NCBI GenBank assembly: GCA_942493245.1
Contig: OW818685.1
Coordinates: 4,526,001-4,590,000 of the forward strand
Direction of reading: 5' to 3'
DNA length: 64,000 bases
Origin: DAOPYU01 sp942493245
GTDB lineage: Bacteria > Sumerlaeota > Sumerlaeia > UBA8349
Of the stretch, positions 41,801-50,246 are shown in pieces. The position numbers were made by a program, and so were the translations under genes. The first letter of the stretch is position 1. Each line of letters begins with the position of its first letter. The notes beneath the pieces are model-generated. The model was given only the letters and a program-made list of their open reading frames with translations, searched no databases and was not told the origin of the DNA.

Positions 41801-42638
41801 CCGCGATCGGTACGAACGGGGATTGGACGTGGGGGGGACCGTGGTCGCGGATCGGGTGCTGTACCAGGATTATGAGTTTCTGAACGCTTCGTCCCGGCTT
41901 CGGTACCGGCATTTCACCGGGCGTCCGAAACTTCTTGAGTTTCCAGAACTCAAGGGTCAACTTTACGAAGGCCCATTCGCTTCGGATCTGGCGCTGCTGT
42001 TCGGACGAACCGACGAGGTCGAGTGGAACTGGCGCATGGCGGTCAAGGATATTGTCTGCGAACGACTGCTCACTGTGGTCCAGAAGAAGAAAGCGACCAT
42101 CAATGGCCGCCTGACCTCGCAGTTGGCATTGCAGGGGCGCTCGAACCGGCGTGACTCGTACCGGGGGGTGGGGTCATTCAATCTGGCCGACAGCAGTTTC
42201 ATGGGCAACCGGTTCCTGGGGGCCTTGGGTCGGTTTTTGAAACTCGATGGAATAGAACAACGGTCTTTCACCCAAGCCAATAGCGTTTTCGCGATTCAGG
42301 ACAGTTCAATCGCGATTTCCAGACTGAATCTCAAGGGCGCTCTGATGGACCTGGTGGCGGAAGGAACCGTTTCCTTCGAGCGGAATCTGGACCTGATGGT
42401 CGTCTATACCTTGATGAACGAATGGCAGAAGATTCCCGTTCTGAGTGTCCTGCCCAGGACATTTGAGTTCGTGGGGGGGAAAGTCCTGAAAATTCAGATG
42501 AGTGGTTTGTTGGACGATCCCAAAATCCGGACCGTTCCTCTTTCCTTTATCTGGAAACCGGCCGTCAAACTCCCCGAAACACCCGATGCGGTGGAGTGCT
42601 GCCCCATGCTGCCGGGCGCCGCACCCGTGGCCGAATAA
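38832..42638 (+). CDS. AsmA/YhdP-like large envelope protein
   Basis: A 1268-residue protein with a basic start (KKRVRRKWRQFRRRAIR), a single membrane anchor at about residues 24-46 and a very long beta-rich periplasmic part. The AsmA-like plan is visible: an N-terminal segment (GFDLRFGEATYHLAQGRLDL, then LKGLQLNWRWLL) and a C-terminal AsmA-type domain (YRGVGSFNLADSSFMGNRFL; LKGALMDLVAEGTVSFERNL; GLLDDPKIRTVPLSFIWKP). Proteins of this family bridge the periplasm and are implicated in phospholipid transport to the outer membrane. This supports a two-membrane cell. It stands alone, about 125 bases after the glycosyltransferase gene. Confidence 0.82.
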   Translation: MTVQTDKKRVRRKWRQFRRRAIRTLSLIFLVFVGFVAFLACFPFASHQLDRQVCGAWRRATGFDLRFGEATYHLAQGRLDLKDIEISDPEAATPPATLKGLQLNWRWLLLEPSVLFELDSVVVDSPPDLTLLMGPDRQIRLSERTQSLADLLRRLADKARQSSSGSQEKSIQVQIRGTNLYLDRAAEETILSEAEWSSGTQQIARRTPILSAASFTTDTLAPPISEVSSPLLHVAGVEGLNLDLFLFPSLRSWLLKADGALVTTQATKATPSPSLHVVVQPEFGSGSTSETSRFSFSAELNRLDSVRDWGQGLPFSFSATPLRVAGNVLLGEKKGAVDLNLEVHSDAVRVQAPKAELDLPETRLRADLNLQADWTNRTVRVASANAEALGVTLQAARGEIALTGERPFSVEIPVLRLDPEAMNLALARVAQETSGTQIEKGTLETRLRLTGDRNGMNWDACEGKFKGEGLEGRTGWVAPALGPIQFEAALSSRTLEVKELDAQTGRNRLNIAALSVAREGKTWRNKLAVRANWSFDLWGEDIPQLVPNRYEESIKDWKVQGKVLGFGTLRGSWTPGKDNTPKPPPFLQRLENALSQLEIAGSARVEKAGVYHPVLPAPLENLAGSVNLSNREVTWTNLEGTLLGSKLTLTGQLAGKKLFWKESALSLQAKGDLDLSRTREILDAEGLSRTWVETHKRDILKSLQPQGRVHLDVGLQGLVSQPAQFVLQGEIVAKGLAGNIATSAVQGDLSVSSARLVLRPNGLSLESLKARLGSLDLNTSATLGREGLRVAYAANGKMQDYQKTVPALLADSGEVGGNARVTGWATIRPKPGNAFDKDQTPVAFFLAVAKALRESGNNQEWFKNSFSIDAKATVDAKDCLYTHLDMPIPVRHITGRLFLGPDGLRTDGFVKTQWGSSAAGTTSGTILVVPMEPGTIAPPGQSTPDKSYVRIRYAGRFPMVNVDDWVKPWGRPDEPGAPAPKPLGPFEFENRDRYERGLDVGGTVVADRVLYQDYEFLNASSRLRYRHFTGRPKLLEFPELKGQLYEGPFASDLALLFGRTDEVEWNWRMAVKDIVCERLLTVVQKKKATINGRLTSQLALQGRSNRRDSYRGVGSFNLADSSFMGNRFLGALGRFLKLDGIEQRSFTQANSVFAIQDSSIAISRLNLKGALMDLVAEGTVSFERNLDLMVVYTLMNEWQKIPVLSVLPRTFEFVGGKVLKIQMSGLLDDPKIRTVPLSFIWKPAVKLPETPDAVECCPMLPGAAPVAE

Positions 42639-42826
42639 AATAGGACTGGATAATTGCCCCCTGGAAATTGAGAATGTGAACTGGAGTTCTGGTTGTACTT
42701 TCTGAAGAATGTGAGGGTCTTCACCTCGACGTTTTGATTTGGTATGAGGTTTGCTTGTTTTCAGGCAGTAAAGTCGTTCAGGGACTTTCGATTCTGTCTT
42801 TCGACAACGTGGAATGAGGTGCAGTG

Positions 42827-43726
42827 ATGCGTAATCCGGTGGCAACGGTTCTGGTGGGTCTGACGGTGCTGGGTCTGTCTATGAGCGCGATGGGGCAGCA
42901 GGGAGACGCCGCCAGCAGCGGGGCACGAGGCGCCATGCGCGGGACCGACCGCAGCGGCGCAGAACGGGCACGCCAGGCAGGGGTGCTCGATAAAACGAAA
43001 AAGACAAGCCCCGACAGTGAGGAAACCACTCCCGGAGCCGGGAAAGCCAACGCGAACTCGGTGCAGGTGCGGGGAGTGGTGACTGAAGTCACCACCGGCA
43101 CCCTGAGCATAACCGAAAAATCGGGTCAGGTGACCGTTCTGCACCTGAGACCGGACACGCAGGTCCGGGGGAACCGTACGCTGGACGTCTCGAGACTCAA
43201 GGAACGCCAGCGGGTGCGGATGGACGGATCGCTTTCGTCGGACGAAACGACGTTTACCGCAAAAGTCATCCATCTGGTTCCAGAGAAATCGGCCCGTGCC
43301 GGCATTGGGAAAACGGCAGGCGGTTTCAGCGCGACATCGCCCAGGGACGCGGTTCTGCGCAAAAACCAGGCCATTGGCGAACTGGTGATCCAGGGGAAAA
43401 AAGCGGTCCTGATCTGTGGCGACAAGAATGTTCCGGTGGTCTTTGGTCCGAACCCCAAGGTCATGGAGGCCATTAACGGAACTCCCCAGATGCTTGCCCC
43501 GGGAATGAATGTTTTTGTGATCGGTCGGGAGACCGCCGGCAAGAAGATGGCCACCCTGATTTCGCTGGACACTTCGGCGGAAGCGAAGAAACCGAACGCC
43601 AAACAACTGCCTCCATCTGCAGGGAAGACCGTGGATGCCAAAGTTCCGGCAGTTGAAAAAGTTGTAGAGAAATCTCCGGCAAAAGCGCCCGAGAACGCAG
43701 CGGCCGCAAACGCGCCTGCCAAGTAA
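42827..43726 (+). CDS. Secreted OB-like repeat protein of unknown function
   Basis: A 299-residue protein with a signal peptide (VATVLVGLTVLGLSMSAMGQ, cleavage after Ala/Gly near residue 22), a charged Gly/Ser/Arg-rich stretch to ~residue 75, then a beta domain (VQVRGVVTEVTTGTLSITEK ... ERQRVRMDG) resembling the DUF5666-like OB folds, a second similar beta segment near 180-245, and a Lys/Pro/Ala-rich tail. The ATG at 42827 has GAGG seven bases before; a GTG directly upstream is less likely. A perfect 17-bp terminator hairpin follows the gene. Confidence 0.65.
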   Translation: MRNPVATVLVGLTVLGLSMSAMGQQGDAASSGARGAMRGTDRSGAERARQAGVLDKTKKTSPDSEETTPGAGKANANSVQVRGVVTEVTTGTLSITEKSGQVTVLHLRPDTQVRGNRTLDVSRLKERQRVRMDGSLSSDETTFTAKVIHLVPEKSARAGIGKTAGGFSATSPRDAVLRKNQAIGELVIQGKKAVLICGDKNVPVVFGPNPKVMEAINGTPQMLAPGMNVFVIGRETAGKKMATLISLDTSAEAKKPNAKQLPPSAGKTVDAKVPAVEKVVEKSPAKAPENAAAANAPAK

Positions 43727-43750
43727 ATTGCGTGTCCCCAACCACGGTCA

Positions 43751-43795
43751 ACACGTGAGGGGGTTTCCCCTCTACCCCGCCCCCCTCTCACGTGT
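43751..43795. repeat. Imperfect hairpin downstream of the 42827 gene
   Basis: ACACGTGAGGGGG is followed 17 bases later by its near reverse complement (CCCCCTCTCACGTG, one extra base). It stands between the stop codon and the strong terminator at 43806 and may protect the mRNA end. Confidence 0.45.
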
Positions 43796-43805
43796 GAACA
43801 CGCTG

Positions 43806-43855
43806 CCCCGCCCCGTCATTCCTCCACCCTCCTGGAATGACGGGGCGGGGTTCTT
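43806..43855 (+). terminator. Strong terminator-like hairpin
   Basis: A perfect 17-bp stem: CCCCGCCCCGTCATTCC (43806-43822) with its complement at 43834-43850, an 11-base loop, then TTCTTG. The T tract is short but the stem is very stable. It ends the 42827 transcript. The remaining ~250 bases to 44107 hold no gene. Confidence 0.7.
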
Positions 43856-44107
43856 GTAAACGGGAAACCGTTTCGCGCCGGGCAGACGCCTGACGGTCCC
43901 GAAGAGAACGACCTGAAAGTGGAGCGGCCTGCTTTGTCCCTCTGTTTTCAGATTGAAAACAGGGATGATTTTTGTTCCCGAAAACGGTAGAAAATAAATG
44001 AGGTGGGGCGGGGTTGTCCGCCAACCCGGAAGTCGGTCATTCGATAGACCCGGATTCGTGGTCTTTATCGGAAATCGTCAGGCAGGAACTCAGGAGGAGT
44101 CAACACG

Positions 44108-44902
44108 ATGCAACAGTGGGGTACTTTTCCGATCCCCGAGTCAGGTCCCTTCTTTTGGCAGGCGGGAGCAAAGCGCCTGTGGATCGAACGGGAGGGGCTG
44201 GAAATCCGGATCGCCAGCGAAATGAAAGAAGAGGACACTCCGGAAGCGTTGGAAGCCCAACCCAAGCCCTCCGAATTGCAGTGGAAGCGGTGGTTGCTGA
44301 AACATCCGGCCGCCTCGCTCCAGATTCTTCCGGCGATGCCCAGCCACAACCTGATTGTTCACAGTAAAGAGCCATTGAGCATCCTTCCCAACGCGCAGGG
44401 GTATTTCTTTGTCAGTATCCCGGTTTTCATCGAAGTGCGTCTGGGAAAAGCCGACACGGATCTTCTGATTTCGGAACCGACACGATCCCTCAGCAAGACG
44501 TGGTTTGGCGACTCGTCTTCGGGCGAACTGTGCCTCAGTCTGCGAACGCCCGTGATGCTGAGCGTCCAGGGAGAGGAATTTCCCCCCTACCGGGCGGTGT
44601 GTCCGGTTCGGGTACGGAATACATCGAAAACGCAGCTGGCGTTCCGCCGCCTGTGTGTCAACGTCAACCTTTTGAGAATCTTCCAGGGCGCCCAACATCT
44701 CTGGACCAATGAGGTCCACGTGGAGTTTGGCGGGGACTATCTGTCGAGCCGAGTCGAGAACCGGACCGACCCGCCGTCCTTCGAGAAGGACGCCAAGTTG
44801 TTGAACGATTCCCGGGTGCCGGCGGATCGCAGTCTGTTGCGCAAGAGTTTCGACAATTTGATGAGTATTGAGGGTTGGATGATGTCGTCTCTGACGTCCT
44901 GA
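44108..44902 (+). CDS. DUF432-family protein
   Basis: A 264-residue soluble protein. It carries the features I associate with DUF432: a WxR...GLEIRIASE opening, an Ile/Pro strand region (YFFVSIPVFIEVRL), and PYRAVCPVRVRNTSKTQLAF followed by RRLCVNVNLL. The ribosome site AGGAGGAG precedes the ATG. It is the first gene of a three-gene plus-strand group with mscS and corA. DUF432 genes are found next to mechanosensitive channels in other bacteria and archaea, so a role in ion or osmotic homeostasis is likely, but no activity is established to my knowledge. Confidence 0.75.
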   Translation: MQQWGTFPIPESGPFFWQAGAKRLWIEREGLEIRIASEMKEEDTPEALEAQPKPSELQWKRWLLKHPAASLQILPAMPSHNLIVHSKEPLSILPNAQGYFFVSIPVFIEVRLGKADTDLLISEPTRSLSKTWFGDSSSGELCLSLRTPVMLSVQGEEFPPYRAVCPVRVRNTSKTQLAFRRLCVNVNLLRIFQGAQHLWTNEVHVEFGGDYLSSRVENRTDPPSFEKDAKLLNDSRVPADRSLLRKSFDNLMSIEGWMMSSLTS

Positions 44903-45004
44903 GTTTGAGGGCGGTGTGAGCCCGCCGCCCTCGGCGGTCACCCGAAAAAAAACGTCGGCGCGGATGTCGGCGGTACGGAACACGAGAAGAGAGAGGCTGG
45001 AACC

Positions 45005-45895
45005 ATGTTCGATATTTTCGAGACCGCCTGGAACAGCGACACGACCTGGACGATCCTTGGGAACGCTTTCCGGATCATTCTGCTCCTGAGTATCGGTATT
45101 CCGCTGATCACCTTCATCACCAAGCAGATTGTGCGGTACTTGAAGGGGCACGTTTCGGAACAGGTCTCGATGTTGGTTTCGAAGGGGATTTTCTACGGCG
45201 GCATGGTCCTGTTGGGTCTGATGCTGCTTCCGATTATCGGGATCAAGGAACTCACGCCGATTGTCGGCGCGGCGGGCGTTCTGGGTGTGGCAGTCGGCTT
45301 CGCTTCGCAGACCAGCTTCTCGAACATTATCAGCGGTCTGTTTCTGATTTCCGAGCGCCCCTTCGCCGCGGGCGACCTGATCAAGATCGGCGAGACGCTG
45401 GGGTTTGTCTCTTCGATCAACCTGCTTTCCGTGCGCCTGCGGACCATTGACAACCAGCAGGTCCGCATCCCGAACGAATTTATCCTCAAGAATGTCGTCA
45501 CCAATGTCACCAGTTTTCCAATCCGCCGCCTCGATCTGGATTTCGCCGTGTCCTACAAGAACAATCTGGAACATGTCATGGAGGTTCTGAAAGACATCGC
45601 CGACACAAACATCTATTGTCTGGACGAGCCGGAACCTTTCGTTCTGGTCCAGCGGTTCGGATCCACCGGCATTGAGATCCGCTTCGGCTCCTGGTTTGCC
45701 AAAGACGATTACACCCCATTCAAGAATTCGCTCATGTGTCAGATTCAGAAGCGTTTTCACGAGGAAGGGATCGAGATTCCCTGCCCGCAACTGGCCACGG
45801 TCTGTGCGGCGCCGATGCCGGGCGGGACGGGAGAGTCTCATCTGGATGGATTGACCGAGATCAAGCCCATCCCCAAGACTTCCAAAAAAGGATAG
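45005..45895 (+). CDS. mscS: Small-conductance mechanosensitive ion channel (MscS family)
   Basis: A 296-residue MscS-type channel with hydrophobic helices near residues 15-42, 58-80 and the pore helix region ~85-115 (GIKELTPIVGAAGVLGVAVG, then FASQTSFSNIISGLFLI). The beta domain signature ERPFAAGDLIKI and RTIDNQQVRIPNEFIL follow, then the C-terminal alpha/beta domain. It opens under membrane tension to release solutes on osmotic downshock. It lies between a DUF432 gene and corA, with gaps of about 100 and 53 bases on the same strand, consistent with one operon. Confidence 0.92.
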   Translation: MFDIFETAWNSDTTWTILGNAFRIILLLSIGIPLITFITKQIVRYLKGHVSEQVSMLVSKGIFYGGMVLLGLMLLPIIGIKELTPIVGAAGVLGVAVGFASQTSFSNIISGLFLISERPFAAGDLIKIGETLGFVSSINLLSVRLRTIDNQQVRIPNEFILKNVVTNVTSFPIRRLDLDFAVSYKNNLEHVMEVLKDIADTNIYCLDEPEPFVLVQRFGSTGIEIRFGSWFAKDDYTPFKNSLMCQIQKRFHEEGIEIPCPQLATVCAAPMPGGTGESHLDGLTEIKPIPKTSKKG

Positions 45896-45948
45896 TTTGC
45901 GCAGACCACTCGGAGTGATTTTCCAGACCGAAGGGGAAGGAACCGTTC

Positions 45949-46929
45949 ATGCGACTGACACTCTATAACGCTCTGGGAGAATCTTACGAGATCGCCTCCC
46001 TGAAAGAATTTGAGAAACGCGACTTGGAGTTGCGCTCCCGGGGCGAGTGGTACTGGGTGGATCTGGAGGGGCCAACCTCGATCGAAATGGTGGAATTCGC
46101 CGGGCATTTCGGAATCCACCGCATGACGGCGGACGATTGTCTGAACCGTCTGGCGCCCGTCAAGATCGAGATGGCGGAAGACTATATCTTTCTGGTGACC
46201 CATGTTCTGAATTTCAACGAGGGGTGGGACAAACTCGAAACGCTGAACCTGAGTTTCATCCTGTTCAAGGAGTGTTGTATCACGGTCCACAGCCACCCGG
46301 TGCGCAGTGTCGGGATAGCCGCCCGGCAGTTGAAGGGGGAAAACGGACAGACCCTGAGCGGTTCCTCGAAGGTCCTCTATCTGACGCTACAGGCCATCAT
46401 GGGGTTTTATGCGGAACTGGTGGAAGATGTCTGCGAGGATGTGGACACGTTGGAAGACACCGTGATGGAGGGGCAGATCGAGTCGAGTCTGTTACAGAAT
46501 ATCGCCAGTTCGGCCCGCCATCTGGCGGTGGTGCGCCGTCGCCTGGTACCCACGCGCCGCCTGCTCGAGCGGCTTTGCGAGGAAGGCGAGGATTTTCTCG
46601 ATCCGGAGGCGCGCATCTACCTGCGGGATGCGTTGGATGGCGTGATCAGGTTGATTGAAAAAGGCACGGTGATCCGCGACGCGCTGAACACCGCGCAGTC
46701 GAACCACCTGGCTCACCTCTCCAACCAGACCAACGAGGTGATGCGGACCCTGAGTGTGGTGGCCACAATCATGCTGCCCCTGACGTTTCTCACGAGCCTG
46801 TTCGGTATGAATGTGCGGGTTCCCGGGCAGGCAGAGACCGGCCTTTTTTATTTCAATTCCATCGTAGGCCTCCTTTTGATTCTGACGCTCCTGATGATTT
46901 TCGTCTTCCGCCGGCGCGGTTGGTTCTGA
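45949..46929 (+). CDS. corA: CorA-family divalent cation transporter
   Basis: A 326-residue CorA. The pore signature GMN is at residues 286-288 in TSLFGMNVRVPG, between the two C-terminal membrane helices (MLPLTFLTSL and IVGLLLILTLLMIFVF). The N-terminal ~265 residues form the cytoplasmic funnel (YWVDLEGPT; long helices with EDVCEDVDTLEDTVMEG). CorA moves Mg2+ or other divalent ions. The usual MPEL loop is replaced by VPGQAETG, a variation seen in CorA-like subfamilies. It is the last gene of the DUF432-mscS-corA group. Confidence 0.92.
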   Translation: MRLTLYNALGESYEIASLKEFEKRDLELRSRGEWYWVDLEGPTSIEMVEFAGHFGIHRMTADDCLNRLAPVKIEMAEDYIFLVTHVLNFNEGWDKLETLNLSFILFKECCITVHSHPVRSVGIAARQLKGENGQTLSGSSKVLYLTLQAIMGFYAELVEDVCEDVDTLEDTVMEGQIESSLLQNIASSARHLAVVRRRLVPTRRLLERLCEEGEDFLDPEARIYLRDALDGVIRLIEKGTVIRDALNTAQSNHLAHLSNQTNEVMRTLSVVATIMLPLTFLTSLFGMNVRVPGQAETGLFYFNSIVGLLLILTLLMIFVFRRRGWF

Positions 46930-46970
46930 GGTTCCGCATTTGGCTCTTTTCTCGTGTGCGGGTTTTGCTG

Positions 46971-46998
46971 TTGTGAAACAGGGGGGATGGGTTAAGAT
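46971..46998 (+). promoter_or_regulatory. Possible promoter of the TPR gene
   Basis: TTGTGA (46971-46976), 16 bases, TAAGAT (46993-46998), about 60 bases before the GTG at 47059. Each hexamer matches consensus at four or five positions. Confidence 0.35.
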
Positions 46999-47058
46999 AG
47001 AATCTTCCGGCAGCAGGAGTCTTTGCCGGAAAAAAGAGGGAACGAGGAGACAAGGCCC

Positions 47059-49563
47059 GTGCTGATAAAACGCTCCAAAAAGAGAATCTCCAGGATGACA
47101 TGCGAGGGGTGGTTGTTCGCCGGGACTTTCCTGATAGCGGGTTCGATTATTTTTGCGGCCTGTGGGCTGGCCCGGGGCGCACAGGAACCGGTACCTTCCG
47201 CACCGGCAACTTCGGCGCCGCGCCCGGCGGTCGCTATCACGGAGGAACAACGTCAGGCGCTCGAACAGTACGAACGTATGGATCAAGGGTACCCGTTTGA
47301 CCTCAACTACAAGGTACAGATCATGGACCAGCCGCTCAGCCCGGAGATGGAAAGCAGCCAGACCCTTTTTACGCGCTGCGCGCAGGTCGCATTCTTCGCA
47401 AAGCAGGCGGAATACGACAAGGCGCTCGCCCTTCTCGACACTCTTCCCCTGGAACGCACAAAATGGCCGCTGGGACTTCGCCTCAGCGAAGCCCGGATTC
47501 TGTTGCGACTGACGAAGATAGACCAGGCGCGCGAACGATGCCAGGCTGTGCTGGTGGATTCTCCAGACTGTATTGGAGCCTACCTGCTGCTGGCCGATAT
47601 AGAAAACCTGGCCCGGAATCCGAATGGCGTGATCGAGACGCTCGAAAAAGCGCGCGCGAAATCGCCGCTCAATCGCATGGTGCTCGAGACCCTGGCGCGC
47701 CGTTATCAGTTGCGTCTGCAACAGAAAGACCTGAAGACCGAGGAGGTTGCCGCGCTGCTGACCAAGGTCGAGAGCGTGTACGAAAACATCGTGCAGGCGG
47801 TTCCCGGCCAGCCGTCGCTTCCCTATCTGCGCATCCTGATCAATATCAAGAAGACCCGGGGAGATCTTGCCAAAGCTTGTGAGTACCAGGAGCAACTGGT
47901 ACAGATCATGCCGCGCGAGTCCCAGGCGCGGCTCGATCTGGCCGAGACGCTTCAGAAACTGAACCGGACGGAAGAGGCGTTCGAAACCCTGCGGCGGGGA
48001 GTTCTGCTCGATCCCGAAGACTCGCTGCTCACCGTCGCCGTTGTCCGTCACCTGAGCCCCTCCCAGGACGAGGCGATGGACCGGATGCGCAACCCTAAGG
48101 TGCTCAACTTCTACCGGCAGCTGGCCGAAGAATACCCCGGACGCGCCGATCTTCAGGTGCGCTACGCGCGTATGCTTTTGCTGAATGACAAACTCGAGGA
48201 CGCGGCCCGCATCCTCGAGAGCGCAAAAGAACAGCACCCGGGAACCCCTGAGATCTGGCTCTCGCTGGTTCGGCTCTATCAGCAGCAAAAACAACCCGAG
48301 AAAGTCCGCTCGGCGATGCAGGAATACGTGGCGCTGGGGCCTCAAGACCCCGAAACGCTGACCAACGCGGCCCGCATGCTGTTGGATTTTGAGCAACCGG
48401 AGCCCGCCGCCGGGTACCTGCGCACACTGCGCGAGGTCAAAGCCGACTCGCCCGAACTGGTTCCGCTGGAAACGGAACTGTTGACCCAGCAGAAAAACTT
48501 TGCGGAAGCGGCTGTATTGCTCCGCCAGCAATGCGACACCGCACCGGAAAAATTCGAGAATTATCCGAAGTATATCCGCGTGCTCGAAGAACTCAACCGG
48601 ACCGAAGAGGCGATCGAGCCTCTGCGCAACGCGCTCGGAAAAATCTCGGACGAAAGACTGGGGCTGCTGGCCTCGCTGTACGTGAGTCTCTGCAAACGGC
48701 ACAACCGGCTGGGCGAGGTGGCGCCCACACTCGAACCGCTTGCGGCCAAGTACCCGGAAGACGCGAAGATCGCGCTGCTGCTGGTCGAGTTTCTCTCCCA
48801 GAGTGGCGAGACGGAAAAGGCCAAAGCGCTGTTGGATAAACTGCTGGCCGCGAATGAAGGAGACGCCGAGACGCTCTACCTGATCGGGCTGCGCCTGATG
48901 GACCTCGATCAGACGGCCGACGCCGAGTCCTGCCTGCGCAAAGTGGTCACGCTTCTGCCGGACAGCTGGCAGATGCGCGTTGTGCTGGCCGGATTCTATC
49001 AGGAAACCAACCAACAGCAGAAGCTGACCGAGGTTGTCAACGACCTGGCCAAGTCCTTTCCGAACGACTCGAAAGCGCTCTACAATGTCGCCATGCTCCG
49101 GTGGGATCTGGGGCAGTTCGACGAGGCGCAGCGGGATCTCGAGCGGACCCTCCAGATGGATCCCAGCGACGCCGAGGCGTGCAATTCGCTGGGGTACCTT
49201 TACTGCGAGCGGGACATCCGATTCGACGAAGCGCTCAAACTGGTGCAGAAAGCGATGGAACTGAAACCGGGAGAGTACCACATCCTGGACAGTCTGGGGT
49301 GGGTCTATTACAAACAGGGCGACTATGCCAAGGCCATCGCCACGCTTGAAAACGTGGCGAGCCAGAAACAGACCGATGCCACCGTTCAGGAGCACCTTGC
49401 GTACAGTTACCTGAAGACGGGGCGCTCGACCGAAGCGCTGGCGCGGTTCAAGTTGGCGGTCGAACTGCTCAAGGACAGCAAGGAAGATAAGGACCGCAAG
49501 AAACTCGAGCAACTCTCCAGCCAGATTGCCACAATGGAAAAAGACCTGGCCGCGCAGAAATAA
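47059..49563 (+). CDS. Large secreted/anchored TPR-repeat protein
   Basis: About 834 residues. A basic start and one hydrophobic segment (WLFAGTFLIAGSIIFAACGL, about residues 17-36; FAAC is a possible lipobox) target it to the envelope. The rest is a long solenoid of tetratricopeptide repeats, clear in ARERCQAVLVDSPDCIGAYL, EAFETLRRGVLLDPEDS and AQRDLERTLQMDPSDAEACN. The C-terminal repeats are the most canonical. I choose GTG 47059, which has GAGGAG nine bases before; an ATG at 47023 adds 12 charged residues. It stands alone. Such proteins often organise polysaccharide export or outer-membrane assembly; the specific role is unknown. Confidence 0.8.
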   Translation: MLIKRSKKRISRMTCEGWLFAGTFLIAGSIIFAACGLARGAQEPVPSAPATSAPRPAVAITEEQRQALEQYERMDQGYPFDLNYKVQIMDQPLSPEMESSQTLFTRCAQVAFFAKQAEYDKALALLDTLPLERTKWPLGLRLSEARILLRLTKIDQARERCQAVLVDSPDCIGAYLLLADIENLARNPNGVIETLEKARAKSPLNRMVLETLARRYQLRLQQKDLKTEEVAALLTKVESVYENIVQAVPGQPSLPYLRILINIKKTRGDLAKACEYQEQLVQIMPRESQARLDLAETLQKLNRTEEAFETLRRGVLLDPEDSLLTVAVVRHLSPSQDEAMDRMRNPKVLNFYRQLAEEYPGRADLQVRYARMLLLNDKLEDAARILESAKEQHPGTPEIWLSLVRLYQQQKQPEKVRSAMQEYVALGPQDPETLTNAARMLLDFEQPEPAAGYLRTLREVKADSPELVPLETELLTQQKNFAEAAVLLRQQCDTAPEKFENYPKYIRVLEELNRTEEAIEPLRNALGKISDERLGLLASLYVSLCKRHNRLGEVAPTLEPLAAKYPEDAKIALLLVEFLSQSGETEKAKALLDKLLAANEGDAETLYLIGLRLMDLDQTADAESCLRKVVTLLPDSWQMRVVLAGFYQETNQQQKLTEVVNDLAKSFPNDSKALYNVAMLRWDLGQFDEAQRDLERTLQMDPSDAEACNSLGYLYCERDIRFDEALKLVQKAMELKPGEYHILDSLGWVYYKQGDYAKAIATLENVASQKQTDATVQEHLAYSYLKTGRSTEALARFKLAVELLKDSKEDKDRKKLEQLSSQIATMEKDLAAQK

Positions 49564-49589
49564 CGGGGACAGATCTTTCAAACACGCAT

Positions 49590-50111
49590 TTATTCGCGCT
49601 CGGACGAAAGCGGCAACGTCCAGCTGGCGCTCTGGCCGGGGGTTTCACTCACCGAGACTGAGAGTGTTTCCATGCGTCCCCCCTCGGGTTCTCGGCACAG
49701 CCGTTCGGCCAGTCGGCGGGCGATGAAATATGCCAGGTGCTCCATCGTGGTGTTGGGGAGGGGGAGCAAGGCACAGTCCTCGCGCGGCAGGCTATAGATT
49801 TTCTCCCCATAGCGCAAAACAACCTGTGTTCCCTCTTCCTGAACGGTCAGGAGCGGATTTTCCAGCGCCACGAGAACCGTCTCATCGAGTTCCTCACAGA
49901 TGTGGCGGGTCCATTTTTTCAGCACACCCACATCCAGCACCATGCCCGCCGCGTCGAGCGAGCCGGAGAGAGACGCTTCGACGCGGTAATTGTGTCCGTG
50001 CAGCCGTTCGATGGACCCGTCGGCAAATGTCGCCAGATGCGCCGCGCTGAACTTGAGCGCCTCCTTGGCGGTCCGGATGGTATAAAGCGGGGCGGGGGAT
50101 TCGTTTGGCAT
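49590..50111 (-). CDS. 6-pyruvoyl-tetrahydropterin synthase / QueD-like protein
   Basis: A 173-residue protein of the PTPS/QueD fold. Zinc ligands are visible as FSAAHL (first His) and RLHGHNYRV (second and third His). MEHLAYFIARRL and a closing SVSETPGQSASW match the late Glu-containing helix and strand of the family. The insertion between LDETVLVALENPLL and LPLPNTTMEH is longer than in E. coli QueD. The family makes carboxy-tetrahydropterin for queuosine or tetrahydropterins; no other pathway gene is near, so the product is unresolved. The start at ATG 50111 is an estimate; the frame is open upstream, where it runs into a repeat. Confidence 0.82.
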   Translation of the reverse strand: MPNESPAPLYTIRTAKEALKFSAAHLATFADGSIERLHGHNYRVEASLSGSLDAAGMVLDVGVLKKWTRHICEELDETVLVALENPLLTVQEEGTQVVLRYGEKIYSLPREDCALLPLPNTTMEHLAYFIARRLAERLCREPEGGRMETLSVSVSETPGQSASWTLPLSSERE

Positions 50112-50210
50112 CGGCGAGTGTCCTTGATTCTCTTCGGGCACCGATTGGGGAATCGGTGCCTGGGGCATTCTGTTTATCCTGAAGACCCGGTTGGCGTCCG
50201 AGTACGACTT

Positions 50211-50246
50211 TTCTTTCAGGCGGGCGAGGACGCCCGCCCTCCCAGA
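50211..50246. repeat. Type-B hairpin repeat overlapping a gene end
   Basis: TTCTTTCAGGCGGGCGAGGA and its complementary arm (CGCCCGCCCTCCCAGA) form a hairpin like those at 8532 and 63085. On the minus strand it encodes the last ten residues and the stop codon of the polysaccharide deacetylase. Confidence 0.7.

Noticed and set aside
46492..49581. A 1029-codon minus-strand frame opposite corA and the TPR gene
   Set aside because: Antisense shadow; the plus strand has GMN and TPR motifs and good ribosome sites, while the shadow shows no domain.
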